Notes under the pieces: generated by a model
Databases searched by the model: none
Told to the model about the DNA's origin: nothing
What the model saw: only the letters and a program-made list of their open reading frames with translations
In this document: positions 1 through 8,345 of the stretch, piece after piece
Numbering within the stretch: position 1 is the stretch's first letter
Layout of the letters: each line of letters opens with the position of its first letter
NCBI GenBank assembly: GCA_964195545.1
Contig: CAXMQQ010000006.1
Location: 1-64,000 of the forward strand
Direction of reading: 5' to 3'
Length of the DNA stretch: 64,000 nucleotides
Source of the DNA: JAHEEL01 sp964195545
Lineage (GTDB): Bacteria > Actinomycetota > Acidimicrobiia > Spongiisociales > UBA5794
Program-made: the position numbers and the translations under genes

Positions 1-350
1 CCGCCGGCATCAGAGGAGGCGTGACGGCAGGGATCATCTTCCATTCAGACCGTGGCAGCCAATACATGTCACGAGCGTTCGCCCAGGCGATTCGTGACCG
101 TCAGATGTTCCAATCGGTCGGAAGAACCGGGGTGTGTTGGGGCAACTCAGTCGCTGAATCGTTCTTCAGTTCGATCAAACGTGAACTCGTCAGCCGATAC
201 CGGTTTGCAGACCGGGCCGGGGCACGCCGGGCGATCTTCGCGTGGATCAACCACTACAACACCCGACGGCTCCACTCCACCCTTAGATACCTGCCACCCA
301 TCGAATGGGAGAACACCTACCATCAACAACCCGCCGACCAGGCCGCGTAA
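1..350 (+). mobile_element. IS3-family transposase, C-terminal part, 5' end outside window
   Basis: The reading frame is open from the window edge to the TAA at 348-350. It encodes the end of an rve/DDE integrase core: HSDRGSQY carries the second catalytic Asp, and the block ending in VAESFFSSIKRE carries the catalytic Glu, followed by the NHYNTRRLHSTL region typical of IS3/IS150-type OrfB. The role is DNA strand transfer during transposition. The 5' part lies outside the window, so I cannot say whether the element is whole. I could not place its right terminal inverted repeat with confidence in the following 50 bases. It marks the left edge of the window as a mobile-element insertion point. 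Confidence 0.9.
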
Positions 351-484
351 ACCACGTGACCGGCAAACGGGGGGAACCTCAGGGGTCTGAGATCAGGGTC
401 CAGTCGTTGGGGCCGTTGTCACAGGCGATGAACGTGTTGGCGTGTTTGTGTGGCCGTGTGCTTGGAGGTGCGGCCACTAGTTCG

Positions 485-506
485 AAGCCGCGTCGTCGCG
501 GCTTTT
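485..506. terminator. Perfect hairpin, possible terminator
   Basis: The stem AAGCCGCG (485-492) pairs perfectly with CGCGGCTT (497-504) around a TCGT loop. The first two bases of the right arm's T-run continue to TT at 505-506. It could stop transcription leaving the insertion sequence. The U-tract is short, so the terminator role is inference. Confidence 0.4.
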
Positions 507-666
507 GGGGTTCCGCCCGTGGGTGCTTCTCCCTGAAGTTGCGCCCTGACAGAGTGCGGGAACAGGGCCATGTTCCCGTGTCTGAGTCAGGCAAGCTCCT
601 TGGCATACACGTCTAACATCAGTGAGTTATGGCCGGAACTGACACTCTTTAGCAGATGATGACCGC

Positions 667-680
667 TATGCTTCAGCATA
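667..680. promoter_or_regulatory. Short palindrome upstream of PAS gene
   Basis: TATGCT and AGCATA form perfect arms around TC, 32 bases before the ATG at 712. The palindrome may be an operator, or its left arm may act as a -10 element. The evidence is symmetry and position only. Confidence 0.25.
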
Positions 681-711
681 CAACGACCATTGACCTTGAA
701 GAGGGAAAGCC

Positions 712-1131
712 ATGCTTGAGTACGAACAGACCGTCAGTTCGCTGCGTAGATCCATATCTGAGATGTCCCGAGGAATGAAGCTGATGGCGGATGCTGAATG
801 GATGGCCGGCTTCGGCACCGCCATCTGGGATTTGGAAACCAACGAGCTGTGGCTATCGGAGGGTCTCTACAAGATCATCGGTCGCAAGAGAACGTCGAAG
901 TTCGGTGTGAATGAAATGCTCGAAACTGTCATACGGCCCGAAGACATGGAGCAATACGGTCGTGAGATGGCCGACACAGCAAACGGCGATCGATTCGACG
1001 CGATCCGTCAAGCGATCCGACCCGACGGGGAAGTACGCCACCTCCACGCGAAAGCTCAACGCATCGACGGCGACAATGGCCACCCACCTGTCGTGCTCAT
1101 AACGGTTGTGGACGTAACACCCGACCCCTGA
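712..1131 (+). CDS. Stand-alone PAS-domain sensor protein
   Basis: This 139-residue protein has a short N-terminal helix (about 1-30) and then one PAS_3-type fold. The features are the GTAIWDLETNELWLSEG strand pair, an IRPEDMEQY segment and a final VVLITVVDVT strand. That order matches the PAS domains found in front of histidine kinases and diguanylate cyclases. No kinase, GGDEF or EAL domain follows, so it can only sense a signal or bind a partner. The start is the ATG preceded by GAGGGAAAGCC. It stands alone between the insertion-sequence tail and the exonuclease, so it may be a fragment of a once longer sensor. Confidence 0.7.
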   Translation: MLEYEQTVSSLRRSISEMSRGMKLMADAEWMAGFGTAIWDLETNELWLSEGLYKIIGRKRTSKFGVNEMLETVIRPEDMEQYGREMADTANGDRFDAIRQAIRPDGEVRHLHAKAQRIDGDNGHPPVVLITVVDVTPDP

Positions 1132-1416
1132 ACTCGACTCCACCGACCCACGACACGGATCGAACAACCGATCCACAACCGGCCGGGATCGTCGCTATGC
1201 ATGCCTGAGCGCATGCGGAGAGGTCGATTCGTTTCAGGATCCAGCGGAAACCGTTTCGCGTCGTGAGCCGGACGAGTCGCTGGACTTTGGGGCTGCTGCA
1301 TCGCCGAGTTTCTAGTCGGTCCCACAGGCTCTGGAGTGCAAGACGCTCGTCGACGGGACTCCTGGCCACCGGTCGGTGAGGTGCACCGTGGAGCCGGTGT
1401 CGGTAGTGTCGGGCCT
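1132..1416. other. Intergenic stretch with no supported gene
   Basis: Minus-strand frames cover this region, but they have no recognisable domain or ribosome site. A plus-strand frame runs into the exonuclease from 1336, but that extension is arginine-rich and unlike the family, so I treat it as untranslated. Confidence 0.4.
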
Positions 1417-2286
1417 GTGAAGCTCTACCTCATCGACGGTACGTACGAACTGTTCCGCAACCACTTCGGCGGGGGGCCGGACCGCACCACGCCGGACGGC
1501 AGGGACGTCAAGGCCACGTACGGGATCATCGCCTCGACGTTGTCGCTCGTCGCAGAGCCGGAGGTCACCCACGTCGCCGCCGCATTCGACTCGGTGGTCG
1601 AGTCGTTCCGCAATGAAGTGTTCCCCGACTACAAGACGGGGGAGGGCATCGAGCAGATTCTCCTCGAGCAGTTCCCGCTCGCCGAGCGAGCCATGAAGGC
1701 GATCGGCGTCACCGTCTGGTCCATGTACGACTACGAAGCCGATGACGGACTTGCCACAGGTGCTCGTCGATGGGTCGACGACGTTGAACAAGTGGTGGTC
1801 ATATCGCCGGACAAGGACATGTCTCAGCTCTATGGAGACCCGCGCATCGTCGGATACGACCGGCGCAAGGGAGCATTCATCGACCGGGACTCGGTCGTCG
1901 GCAAGTTCGGCGTCGAGCCGGAATCGATTCCCGATTGGCTTGCGCTCGTTGGCGATGCAGCAGACGGGTTGCCCGGACTCCCCGGTTGGGGAGCGAAATC
2001 GTCGGCGACGATTCTCTCTCGGTACGGCCATCTCGAGAGAATCCCCCTCGACGCCTCGCTGTGGGATGCAACGGTCCGTGGTGCCGACAAGCTCGCCGTG
2101 ACCTTGCGCGAGCGCATGGGCGACGCTCTGCTCTTTCGATTCCTTGCCCAACTCCGAACCGACGTACCGCTCCCCGACTCGTTGAGCGATCTGCAGTGGA
2201 AGGGTGTACCGCGGGGGCGTTACGAGGCGTTCTGTGACGAACTCGGCTTCGCACGTCTCAAGGAACGGCCGAATCGTTGGCGTTGA
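1417..2286 (+). CDS. Stand-alone 5'-3' exonuclease / flap endonuclease
   Basis: This 289-residue protein belongs to the family that forms the N-terminal domain of DNA polymerase I. It starts VKLYLIDGTYELFR with the first metal-binding Asp. The later motif YEADDGLATGA and the block VVISPDKDMSQL give more metal-binding acidic residues, and VGDAADGLPGLPGWG is the helix-3-turn-helix DNA clamp. It should cut RNA primers or 5' flaps. The start is the GTG at 1417 because family similarity begins exactly there. No polymerase domain follows. Stand-alone copies are known in Actinobacteria and may act in Okazaki processing or repair. Confidence 0.85.
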   Translation: MKLYLIDGTYELFRNHFGGGPDRTTPDGRDVKATYGIIASTLSLVAEPEVTHVAAAFDSVVESFRNEVFPDYKTGEGIEQILLEQFPLAERAMKAIGVTVWSMYDYEADDGLATGARRWVDDVEQVVVISPDKDMSQLYGDPRIVGYDRRKGAFIDRDSVVGKFGVEPESIPDWLALVGDAADGLPGLPGWGAKSSATILSRYGHLERIPLDASLWDATVRGADKLAVTLRERMGDALLFRFLAQLRTDVPLPDSLSDLQWKGVPRGRYEAFCDELGFARLKERPNRWR

Positions 2287-2290
2287 TCGA

Positions 2291-3064
2291 CTACCCGGCG
2301 GACACCAGGTACTGGAGGACGCGCGTGCCGTCGGTGTCGAACATTTCGAGCGTGCCGGCACCAACGCCGTATGTATCGGCGAGAGCCAGGAGGTCCCGAT
2401 ACCGCGTCTCCTGAGTCATGGCATCTTCATCCGCGCAGGCCATCAGGGTCGATGGTCCAAGGACTATCTCGATCGAGCCGTCATCGGCCTGCCAGGTTCC
2501 GCCATAGTTGTTGCACCCGGACGAACCCGAGAGCGTGCCGTCCGCTGCGAAAGCGGCGGTCACAGGGATGTCGATGACGGTTGACTGGAATCCACCGGTC
2601 CCGTTGTTGTATGCGATGAGGTCCCACGACGTTCCTGCGAGGTCCTGTGAGATCGCCGCGTACTCGAGTACTGAGGCACCGTCGGATGAGAGCATCAACA
2701 CCTCACCGTCGACCGTCCAAGCGTCGGTGGATTGAAGTGTCGCGAGGTAGGCCGCTTCTTGATCCATTGCCCCTGGGTCTCCGCAGAACATCTCGGTGGA
2801 TGCGAGGGGTCCGAACGTGATCGAAGAGCCATCCAAGTTGTATGACCCGAAATACTGATTGCAGGAAGCGTTCCCCGCAGCAGTGTCATCCTCGAAGATG
2901 AGAGTCGGCGCGGTCCCAGCCACCGGGGCTCCCATCGATCCGTCGGATCCCGCGATCCCGGTCAATTGCCAGGCGTAGTCGGTCGGCATGCCACCTCCGT
3001 CGGAGCCGCAGGCAGCGGCGAGAAGAGCGAACGGGAGAGCTAGCAGGAGCAGTCGTCTTGTCAT
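2291..3064 (-). CDS. Lipoprotein with two META domains
   Basis: This 257-residue protein starts with MTRR, a hydrophobic stretch and the lipobox LLAAAC, so it should be lipidated on Cys and held on the outer face of the membrane. Two META/HslJ-type repeats follow. The first (about 27-135) has the signature SCNQYFGSY and MFCGDP; the second (about 140-255) has GCNNYGGTW and LMACADE. Each repeat keeps the paired cysteines of this fold. META domains occur in heat-inducible HslJ and in envelope proteins of unknown biochemical role. The start was chosen at the ATG at 3064 because the upstream extension is not hydrophobic. It ends just after the convergent exonuclease gene. Confidence 0.8.
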   Translation of the reverse strand: MTRRLLLLALPFALLAAACGSDGGGMPTDYAWQLTGIAGSDGSMGAPVAGTAPTLIFEDDTAAGNASCNQYFGSYNLDGSSITFGPLASTEMFCGDPGAMDQEAAYLATLQSTDAWTVDGEVLMLSSDGASVLEYAAISQDLAGTSWDLIAYNNGTGGFQSTVIDIPVTAAFAADGTLSGSSGCNNYGGTWQADDGSIEIVLGPSTLMACADEDAMTQETRYRDLLALADTYGVGAGTLEMFDTDGTRVLQYLVSAG

Positions 3065-3134
3065 TTCCCCTGGACGATACCGGAATGGTCCAAGGTTCTC
3101 GCACCGTTCCCCGAGAGCGTTGGCCTCGCGAGCG

Positions 3135-3959
3135 TTAGGTCTCCGATGCGACTCCGAGGAGCCGCTCGCGCCGCAGCTTCTTCGCTCCACGAATCGAGAG
3201 AAGAATCGCCACGATCCACGAAACAGCACCGATCAGGAAGGACGATCGTCCTGGAGACACGACGACGCTGACCGACACGGCGTACGACAGCATGATCACG
3301 GGCAATGTCACCAGACTCGACGCCTGTTGCGCAGAAGCGGCCGAGCGAACGCGGGCCGAGATGCGCAGGATCACCGTGAGGGCGACCGCGATGAACGGAG
3401 GGATTACCCAGAGGATCAGGACCACCCACCCGATGGTCGGGAAGAACCATCCTCCGAGTTCCGGGCCCACCGTCAGATTCACGACGAGGGAGTATGCCGA
3501 GAAGCCGACGATGAGCGCGAGGAATCCTGGGACAAGACTCGCGATCAGCTTTCCTACATAGAGCTCCTTCATCGTGACCGGGCTGTGAGCAAGGAACTCC
3601 CCGGTCCCGCGCTCGCGTTCTCCGACGATCGCGTTCGAGCCGACCGCAGCGGAGATCGTCACGGGAACGATGATCGCGATGGGGGCAAGAAGAAAGACTG
3701 CGGCGATGTACGACGCTCGCGCCAATGGAGTTTCACCGCGGGCTACCTCGTTGACCCGCTCCGGGAGATTTCCAACGACGCTCGTGATTTGGTCGACGAA
3801 CGGGGTTCCCTCGACCTGACCGATCACGGTCAGCAAGATGAGCGGGATGAACACGAAGAAGAGGCTCGCCATGATCAGCAGGGGAATCCAGTAGTCCTTG
3901 CTCTTGAAGAGGCGACGCAGATCCGCACCGGCGATCGCGCTAACGTGCTCCCACTTCAC
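3135..3959 (-). CDS. ABC-2 type exporter permease
   Basis: This 274-residue integral membrane protein has about six hydrophobic segments, including WIPLLIMASLFFVFIPLILL near the N-terminus. It carries the ABC-2 hallmark GERERGTGEFLAHSPV, the cytosolic loop typical of NatB/YhaP-like permeases. The GTG start at 3959 overlaps the stop of the ATPase gene by GTGA, which shows translational coupling with its ATPase partner. Together they should export an unidentified substrate (ion, lipid or drug). Confidence 0.8.
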   Translation of the reverse strand: MKWEHVSAIAGADLRRLFKSKDYWIPLLIMASLFFVFIPLILLTVIGQVEGTPFVDQITSVVGNLPERVNEVARGETPLARASYIAAVFLLAPIAIIVPVTISAAVGSNAIVGERERGTGEFLAHSPVTMKELYVGKLIASLVPGFLALIVGFSAYSLVVNLTVGPELGGWFFPTIGWVVLILWVIPPFIAVALTVILRISARVRSAASAQQASSLVTLPVIMLSYAVSVSVVVSPGRSSFLIGAVSWIVAILLSIRGAKKLRRERLLGVASET

Positions 3960-4888
3960 GATGACTCCTCCGGATCGGATCGCTGCATCGCGAAGTAGAG
4001 CTCTTCGAGAGATGGTGTGATCGGCTCGACCCTTGTGAGCCGCACGCCGTCGGTCACGAGGTCTGCGATGAGATCGGGGAGCGTTCCGTGATCGCTGAGT
4101 GTGGCGTGGACGGCTCCATTCCATGACACCGACACCACCCCACGTCGGTCGGCAATCGAGTCGAGGGTGGCTCGGTCCTCGGCATCGAACAGAACCACGG
4201 GATCCGCGAGGTAGCGACCCGTAAGCTCCTCAGGTGATCCCGACACACGGGCGTGTCCGTCGCTCATCAGGACGATCTGATCGGCGATCCCCTCAGCCTC
4301 GTGGAGAAGGTGCGTACACAACACGATCGTCCGCCCCCGACCGGCGAGTTCGCGGATCAACTCGAGGACCTTGCGCGACGATTCCGGGTCCAGGCCGGCC
4401 GTCGGCTCGTCGAGGAGGAGAACCTCGGGATCGTGGATGACCGACCGAGCCAGGGCGAGTCGCGTCCGCATGCCCGTGGAGTAGCCGCCGACTTCCTGGA
4501 GAAGAGCATGATCGATCTCGAAACGTTCCGCAGCGTCAAGAGCGGAAGATTCGCTGGCTCCAAAGATCCGTGCCGCGAAGCGGAGGTTCTCCCAGCCGGT
4601 GAGCTGATCGTAGAAGGCGGGCTTCGGAGGGACGATACCGACGCGTCGACGAACCTCGTCGCCGTCGACCTTGGGGTGCAGCCCGAGCACTTCGATGTCC
4701 CCGCGGTCGGCAACGAGGGCGCCGGTTGCAAGGCGAACAGTGGTGGTCTTTCCTGCCCCGTTTGGGCCCAGGAGGACCGTCACCGCGCCGGTCGGAGCCT
4801 CAAACTCGAGGGCATCGACGGCGCGAATGGCCCCGAAGCTCTTTGAGACCGAGCCGAAGCGGATTGCGAATTCCATCTGAGATGTCAT
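3956..4888 (-). CDS. ABC exporter ATP-binding protein
   Basis: This 310-residue NatA/CcmA-like ATPase has Walker A GPNGAGKTT (about 40-48), Walker B VLLLDEPTAGLDPE and the H-loop CTHLLHEAE. The signature is the unusual YSTGMRTRLALAR rather than LSGGQ, a form common in this exporter class. A C-terminal domain of about 90 residues follows the nucleotide-binding domain, as in DrrA/NatA proteins. It is the first gene of a two-gene operon with the permease at 3135-3959. A second in-frame ATG lies at 4876. Confidence 0.87.
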   Translation of the reverse strand: MTSQMEFAIRFGSVSKSFGAIRAVDALEFEAPTGAVTVLLGPNGAGKTTTVRLATGALVADRGDIEVLGLHPKVDGDEVRRRVGIVPPKPAFYDQLTGWENLRFAARIFGASESSALDAAERFEIDHALLQEVGGYSTGMRTRLALARSVIHDPEVLLLDEPTAGLDPESSRKVLELIRELAGRGRTIVLCTHLLHEAEGIADQIVLMSDGHARVSGSPEELTGRYLADPVVLFDAEDRATLDSIADRRGVVSVSWNGAVHATLSDHGTLPDLIADLVTDGVRLTRVEPITPSLEELYFAMQRSDPEESS

Positions 4889-4997
4889 CGGTCCGGACGC
4901 TACCCAACCTGAATCTTTAGATCTCCACCATTCCGCGGGCTGACGGCGTCAAATGCGAGGTCGCGAACCCTGGGTACGCGTGGCGTAGGATCGGGGT

Positions 4998-5684
4998 ATG
5001 TGCGGACGCTTTGTTCAGACCCAGGAGGCCGAGAACTACGGCTCCTACTTCTCGGTTGACGTGGTCAGGACCGATGCGGTGCTCAGCTCGTGGAACGTGG
5101 CACCGACAAAGCAGATCTATGCGGTCGCCGAGCATCACGGCGAGCGCCAACTCGGCACATTCGACTGGGGGCTGGTGCCGTTCTGGGCGAAGGACCGCAA
5201 GATCGGGGCACGCCTCATCAATGCCAGGGTCGAGACCGCCGCGGAGAAGCCGGCGTTTCGCGACTCGTTCTCCGCCCGACGGTGCATCATCCCTGCGGAA
5301 GGCTTCTACGAGTGGGAGCCCAAAGACCGCGGCAAACTGCCCCACTACTTCTTCAGTTCCGATCGACGGCCGCTCGCTCTGGCCGGGCTCTGGTCGTCAT
5401 GGAAGGACCCCGACTCGGGCCATCGACTTAGGACATGCACGATCCTCACGACCGAGGCGAACGATGTCGTCGAGCCGATCCATCATCGGATGCCGGTGGT
5501 CCTGCCCGACACGACGTGGGATCCGTGGCTCGATCCGGACGTCAAGGACGCGGGGGTCATCGGTGATCTCCTGGCGGCGTCAACGGGACCGAGTCTTGTA
5601 GAACACGCCGTCTCGACCCTCGTGAACCGGGTTGCCAATGACGTGCCGGAGCTGATCGCACCGCTCGAGACCGGAGCCGTATAG
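4998..5684 (+). CDS. SRAP-family abasic-site crosslinking protein (YedK/HMCES-like)
   Basis: This 228-residue protein begins MCGRF. After Met removal, Cys2 forms the thiazolidine link to abasic sites in single-stranded DNA, as known for YedK and HMCES. The other family residues are present: Asn75 in INARVE, Glu105 in EGFYEW, and His in HHRMP (162/163). The length is typical. It shields abasic sites in ssDNA from strand breakage. The gene stands alone on the plus strand, divergent from the ABC operon. I saw no LexA-type operator that I could support. Confidence 0.9.
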   Translation: MCGRFVQTQEAENYGSYFSVDVVRTDAVLSSWNVAPTKQIYAVAEHHGERQLGTFDWGLVPFWAKDRKIGARLINARVETAAEKPAFRDSFSARRCIIPAEGFYEWEPKDRGKLPHYFFSSDRRPLALAGLWSSWKDPDSGHRLRTCTILTTEANDVVEPIHHRMPVVLPDTTWDPWLDPDVKDAGVIGDLLAASTGPSLVEHAVSTLVNRVANDVPELIAPLETGAV

Positions 5685-5708
5685 ACGATCTGTCGATCGT
5701 TCTCGAAT

Positions 5709-5885
5709 TCAGTGAATCGCTCTCAGCGCCATGAGAGATACCACCAGAACCGTCAATCCGATGACCAGGAGGCGGATGTCTCGATTGCGGCGAACGGCGA
5801 TGAACGAAGCAGTCCCGACGGTGAGCACGACACCGAACTGAAGGGCCACGCCGGCGTCCGTGGCTGGGAGGAACACATCGATCAC
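5709..5885 (-). CDS. Small two-helix membrane protein, unknown function
   Basis: This 58-residue frame is missed by long-ORF criteria. From a GTG at 5885 it reads VIDVFLPATDAG, then a hydrophobic helix (about 13-30), a charged turn RRNRDIR and a second hydrophobic helix (about 38-55) ending in MALRAIH. That alternation of two apolar segments around a basic loop is what a hairpin membrane protein looks like and is unlikely by chance. It lies convergent with the SRAP gene and divergent from tdh. No clear Shine-Dalgarno sequence precedes the start, and GTG 5876 is an alternative. I do not recognise a family. Confidence 0.45.
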   Translation of the reverse strand: MIDVFLPATDAGVALQFGVVLTVGTASFIAVRRNRDIRLLVIGLTVLVVSLMALRAIH

Positions 5886-5957
5886 TCGATGAGGAACACG
5901 CGAGCGACCCGCTTCATGCCGGAAACTGGGCCTCCAAGTCGTAATACGCTGTGGCCT

Positions 5958-7016
5958 ATGCGTGCACTACGGAAGCTCGGTCCCGGTCCTGGCTTCGAAA
6001 TGGTCGACATCCCGATTCCGGAGGTCGGGCCCGACGAAGTGCTCATCGAGGTGCGAGCGGCCTCGATCTGCGGCACCGACCTCCACATCTACGAGTGGAA
6101 CCCGTGGGCCGCAGATCACGTGTCGCCTCCGATCACGGTCGGACACGAACTCACCGGCGTGGTCGTGGACCGCGGCGCGAACGTGACCGAGCCGGAGATC
6201 GGACAGCTTGTCTCCGCCGAGTCGCATGTCGTCTGCAACATCTGCGCCTGGTGTCGGACCGGTCAGGGCCATCTCTGTCCGAAGACACAGATTCTCGGTG
6301 TCCACCGTGACGGTGCGTACGCAGAGTACGTCGTGGTGCCCGCTCAGAACGCTTGGCCCGACCCCCCGGACATGCCTTTGTCGGTTGCGTCGCTCCAGGA
6401 GAACTTCGGAAACGCAGTCCACACCGCGACGGTCCCCTCGGTCGCGGGGCGCAAGGTGCTGGTCACCGGCTCCGGGCCGGTCGGAGCAATGGCGATCGCC
6501 GTCGCGAAGGCCCTCGGAGCCCGAGCCGTTTACGCAACCGACATCTCCGACTACCGACTCGACCTTGCGACGACGATGGGAGCGGACCGGACGATCAATC
6601 CACTTCGGGAAGATGTTGCCGCCGTCATCGCCGACGCCACCGAAGGAGAGGGCGTTGACGTTCTCTTCGAGATGTCCGGAGCACCATCGGCGCTCGAGGC
6701 CGGCTTCGCGGCCTTGAAGCCGGGAGGGGAGGCGGCGCTGCTCGGGTTGACATCGAATCCATTCCCGTTCGACATTGACGACAACATCATCTTCAAAGGC
6801 GCCACCGTCCACGGCATCGTCGGGAGACGCCTCTGGCAGACATGGCTCGAGATGCGAGGCCTGATCCGTTCCGGGGCCGTCGACCTTGCCCCGGTGATCA
6901 CACACCGTTTCGCCCTTGATGACTATGAGAAGGCTTTCGAACTCATGCAGTCGGGCGAGTGCGGGAAGGTCATCATGTTCCCGGACCCGACGTACGCCGA
7001 TGGATCACTGAACTGA
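5958..7016 (+). CDS. tdh: L-threonine 3-dehydrogenase
   Basis: This 352-residue zinc-dependent medium-chain dehydrogenase oxidises L-threonine with NAD to 2-amino-3-ketobutyrate. Catalytic zinc ligands are Cys38 in ICGTDLH and His63-Glu64 in VGHELTG. The structural zinc site is the four-cysteine block at 93, 96, 99 and 107. The Rossmann motif is TGSGPVGAMA. The start at ATG 5958 gives the canonical N-terminus; upstream in-frame codons belong to the antisense small membrane gene. It is followed after 10 bases by kbl, the next enzyme of the pathway, which supports threonine rather than another polyol as substrate. Confidence 0.93.
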   Translation: MRALRKLGPGPGFEMVDIPIPEVGPDEVLIEVRAASICGTDLHIYEWNPWAADHVSPPITVGHELTGVVVDRGANVTEPEIGQLVSAESHVVCNICAWCRTGQGHLCPKTQILGVHRDGAYAEYVVVPAQNAWPDPPDMPLSVASLQENFGNAVHTATVPSVAGRKVLVTGSGPVGAMAIAVAKALGARAVYATDISDYRLDLATTMGADRTINPLREDVAAVIADATEGEGVDVLFEMSGAPSALEAGFAALKPGGEAALLGLTSNPFPFDIDDNIIFKGATVHGIVGRRLWQTWLEMRGLIRSGAVDLAPVITHRFALDDYEKAFELMQSGECGKVIMFPDPTYADGSLN

Positions 7017-7026
7017 CGGAGGTACC

Positions 7027-8217
7027 GTGACCGACAAGACAGCGTTCATCCGCGATGAGGTCCAGGCGCTCAAGGATCAGGGCCTGTACAACACGATACG
7101 TACGATCGAAGGTCCCCAGGGGGCGCATCTGACCGTCAACGGACAGAAGGTCCTGAACTTCTGCTCGAACAACTACCTGGGTCTCGCCAACGATCCGCGC
7201 CTCGTCAAGGCGGCGGTCGCAGGGCTCAGCCGTTACGGCGTCGGACCAGGAGCCGTGAGATCCATCGCAGGAACGATGACGATCCACGCGGAACTCGAAG
7301 AAGCGCTTGCCCGCTTCAAAGGTGTCGAGGCGACGATCTCTTTCCAATCGGGCTTCACGGCCAACCTCGCTGTGATCCCGGCGCTCGCCGGTGCGGGAGA
7401 CGTCATCATCTCCGATGAACTGAACCACGCTTCGATCGTCGACGGTGTACGTCTCTCCAAAGCAGCGCGGAAGATCTACTCCCACAACAACATCGGTGTT
7501 CTCCGTGAGCGCCTTGCCGAAGCGCGTGGGGAGGGAGCGAAGCAGATTCTCGTAATCACCGATGGTGTGTTCTCCATGGACGGAGATCTCGCTCCACTCG
7601 ATCGGATCGTCGATGCGGCAGACGACTTCGACGCCATGGTGATGGTCGATGATGCGCATGGTGAAGGCGTCGTCGGGCGTGGTGGGCGTGGGATCGTGGA
7701 TCACTTCGGTCTTCACGGTCGAGTTGACGTCGAAGTGGGCACGATGTCGAAGGCCTTCGGAGCCGTCGGCGGATACGTTGCAGGGTCCGAGGAGTTGATC
7801 GAGTGGCTCCGTCAGCGCGGAAGACCGTTCCTGTTCTCATCGGCCGGCACACCGCCGGATGTGGCGGCATGTATCGCATCGGTTGAGATTCTCGACGGTT
7901 CGACTGAACTCGTCGATCGACTCTGGTCTAATTCGGCAGCGTTCAAGGCGATGATGAGCGATGCAGGATTCGACATCGGCGTGAGTGAGACGCCGATTAC
8001 GCCGGTCATGCTCGGTGACGAGCACCTCGCTCGGGAGTTCTCCCGTAGGTTGTTGGAGGAGCGATCGGTCTTTGCCCAGGCGATCGCGTTCCCGACCGTC
8101 GCACGCGGGAAGGCACGGATCAGGGTCATGATCTCGGCAGCCCACAGTGCAGAGGACCTCGGGATGGGTGCCGCATCGTTCGTCGCCATCGGTCGTGAAC
8201 TCGGTGTCGTGACCTGA
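7027..8217 (+). CDS. kbl: 2-amino-3-ketobutyrate CoA ligase (glycine C-acetyltransferase)
   Basis: This 396-residue member of the alpha-oxoamine synthase family uses PLP. The Schiff-base lysine is Lys242 in GTMSKAFG. DDAHGEGVVG and FSSAGTPPDVAA are family blocks. It converts 2-amino-3-ketobutyrate and CoA to glycine and acetyl-CoA. The GTG start is preceded by GGAGGTACC. It forms an operon with tdh, and the glycine made can be cleaved by GcvP encoded about 10 kb away. Biotin and serine-palmitoyl homologues share the fold, but the pairing with tdh makes Kbl by far the best call. Confidence 0.95.
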   Translation: MTDKTAFIRDEVQALKDQGLYNTIRTIEGPQGAHLTVNGQKVLNFCSNNYLGLANDPRLVKAAVAGLSRYGVGPGAVRSIAGTMTIHAELEEALARFKGVEATISFQSGFTANLAVIPALAGAGDVIISDELNHASIVDGVRLSKAARKIYSHNNIGVLRERLAEARGEGAKQILVITDGVFSMDGDLAPLDRIVDAADDFDAMVMVDDAHGEGVVGRGGRGIVDHFGLHGRVDVEVGTMSKAFGAVGGYVAGSEELIEWLRQRGRPFLFSSAGTPPDVAACIASVEILDGSTELVDRLWSNSAAFKAMMSDAGFDIGVSETPITPVMLGDEHLAREFSRRLLEERSVFAQAIAFPTVARGKARIRVMISAAHSAEDLGMGAASFVAIGRELGVVT

Positions 8218-8345
8218 CGATGGCCTTGTTCATCATGCTGGTTCAAGGTCTCTCTCGTGCTCGATTCGTAGGGAGAACGCCGGGATGAAGCTTCGAGTTC
8301 GATGGGACTGTCGCTAGATTCAGACATCGCTGGGGGATCACCGCC

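Larger units (their letters stand above)
351..711. other. Intergenic stretch after the IS fragment
   Basis: There is no convincing gene here. A minus-strand frame at 379-606 ends in a peptide that looks protein-like (HANTFIACDNGPNDWTLISDP is only its tail), but I do not recognise it and it has no good start. The stretch probably contains the IS right end, a hairpin (485-504) and the promoter region of the PAS gene at 712. Confidence 0.4.

Noticed and set aside
379..606. 75-codon minus-strand frame after the IS fragment
   Set aside because: It has no ribosome site or family that I recognise; only its tail looks protein-like.
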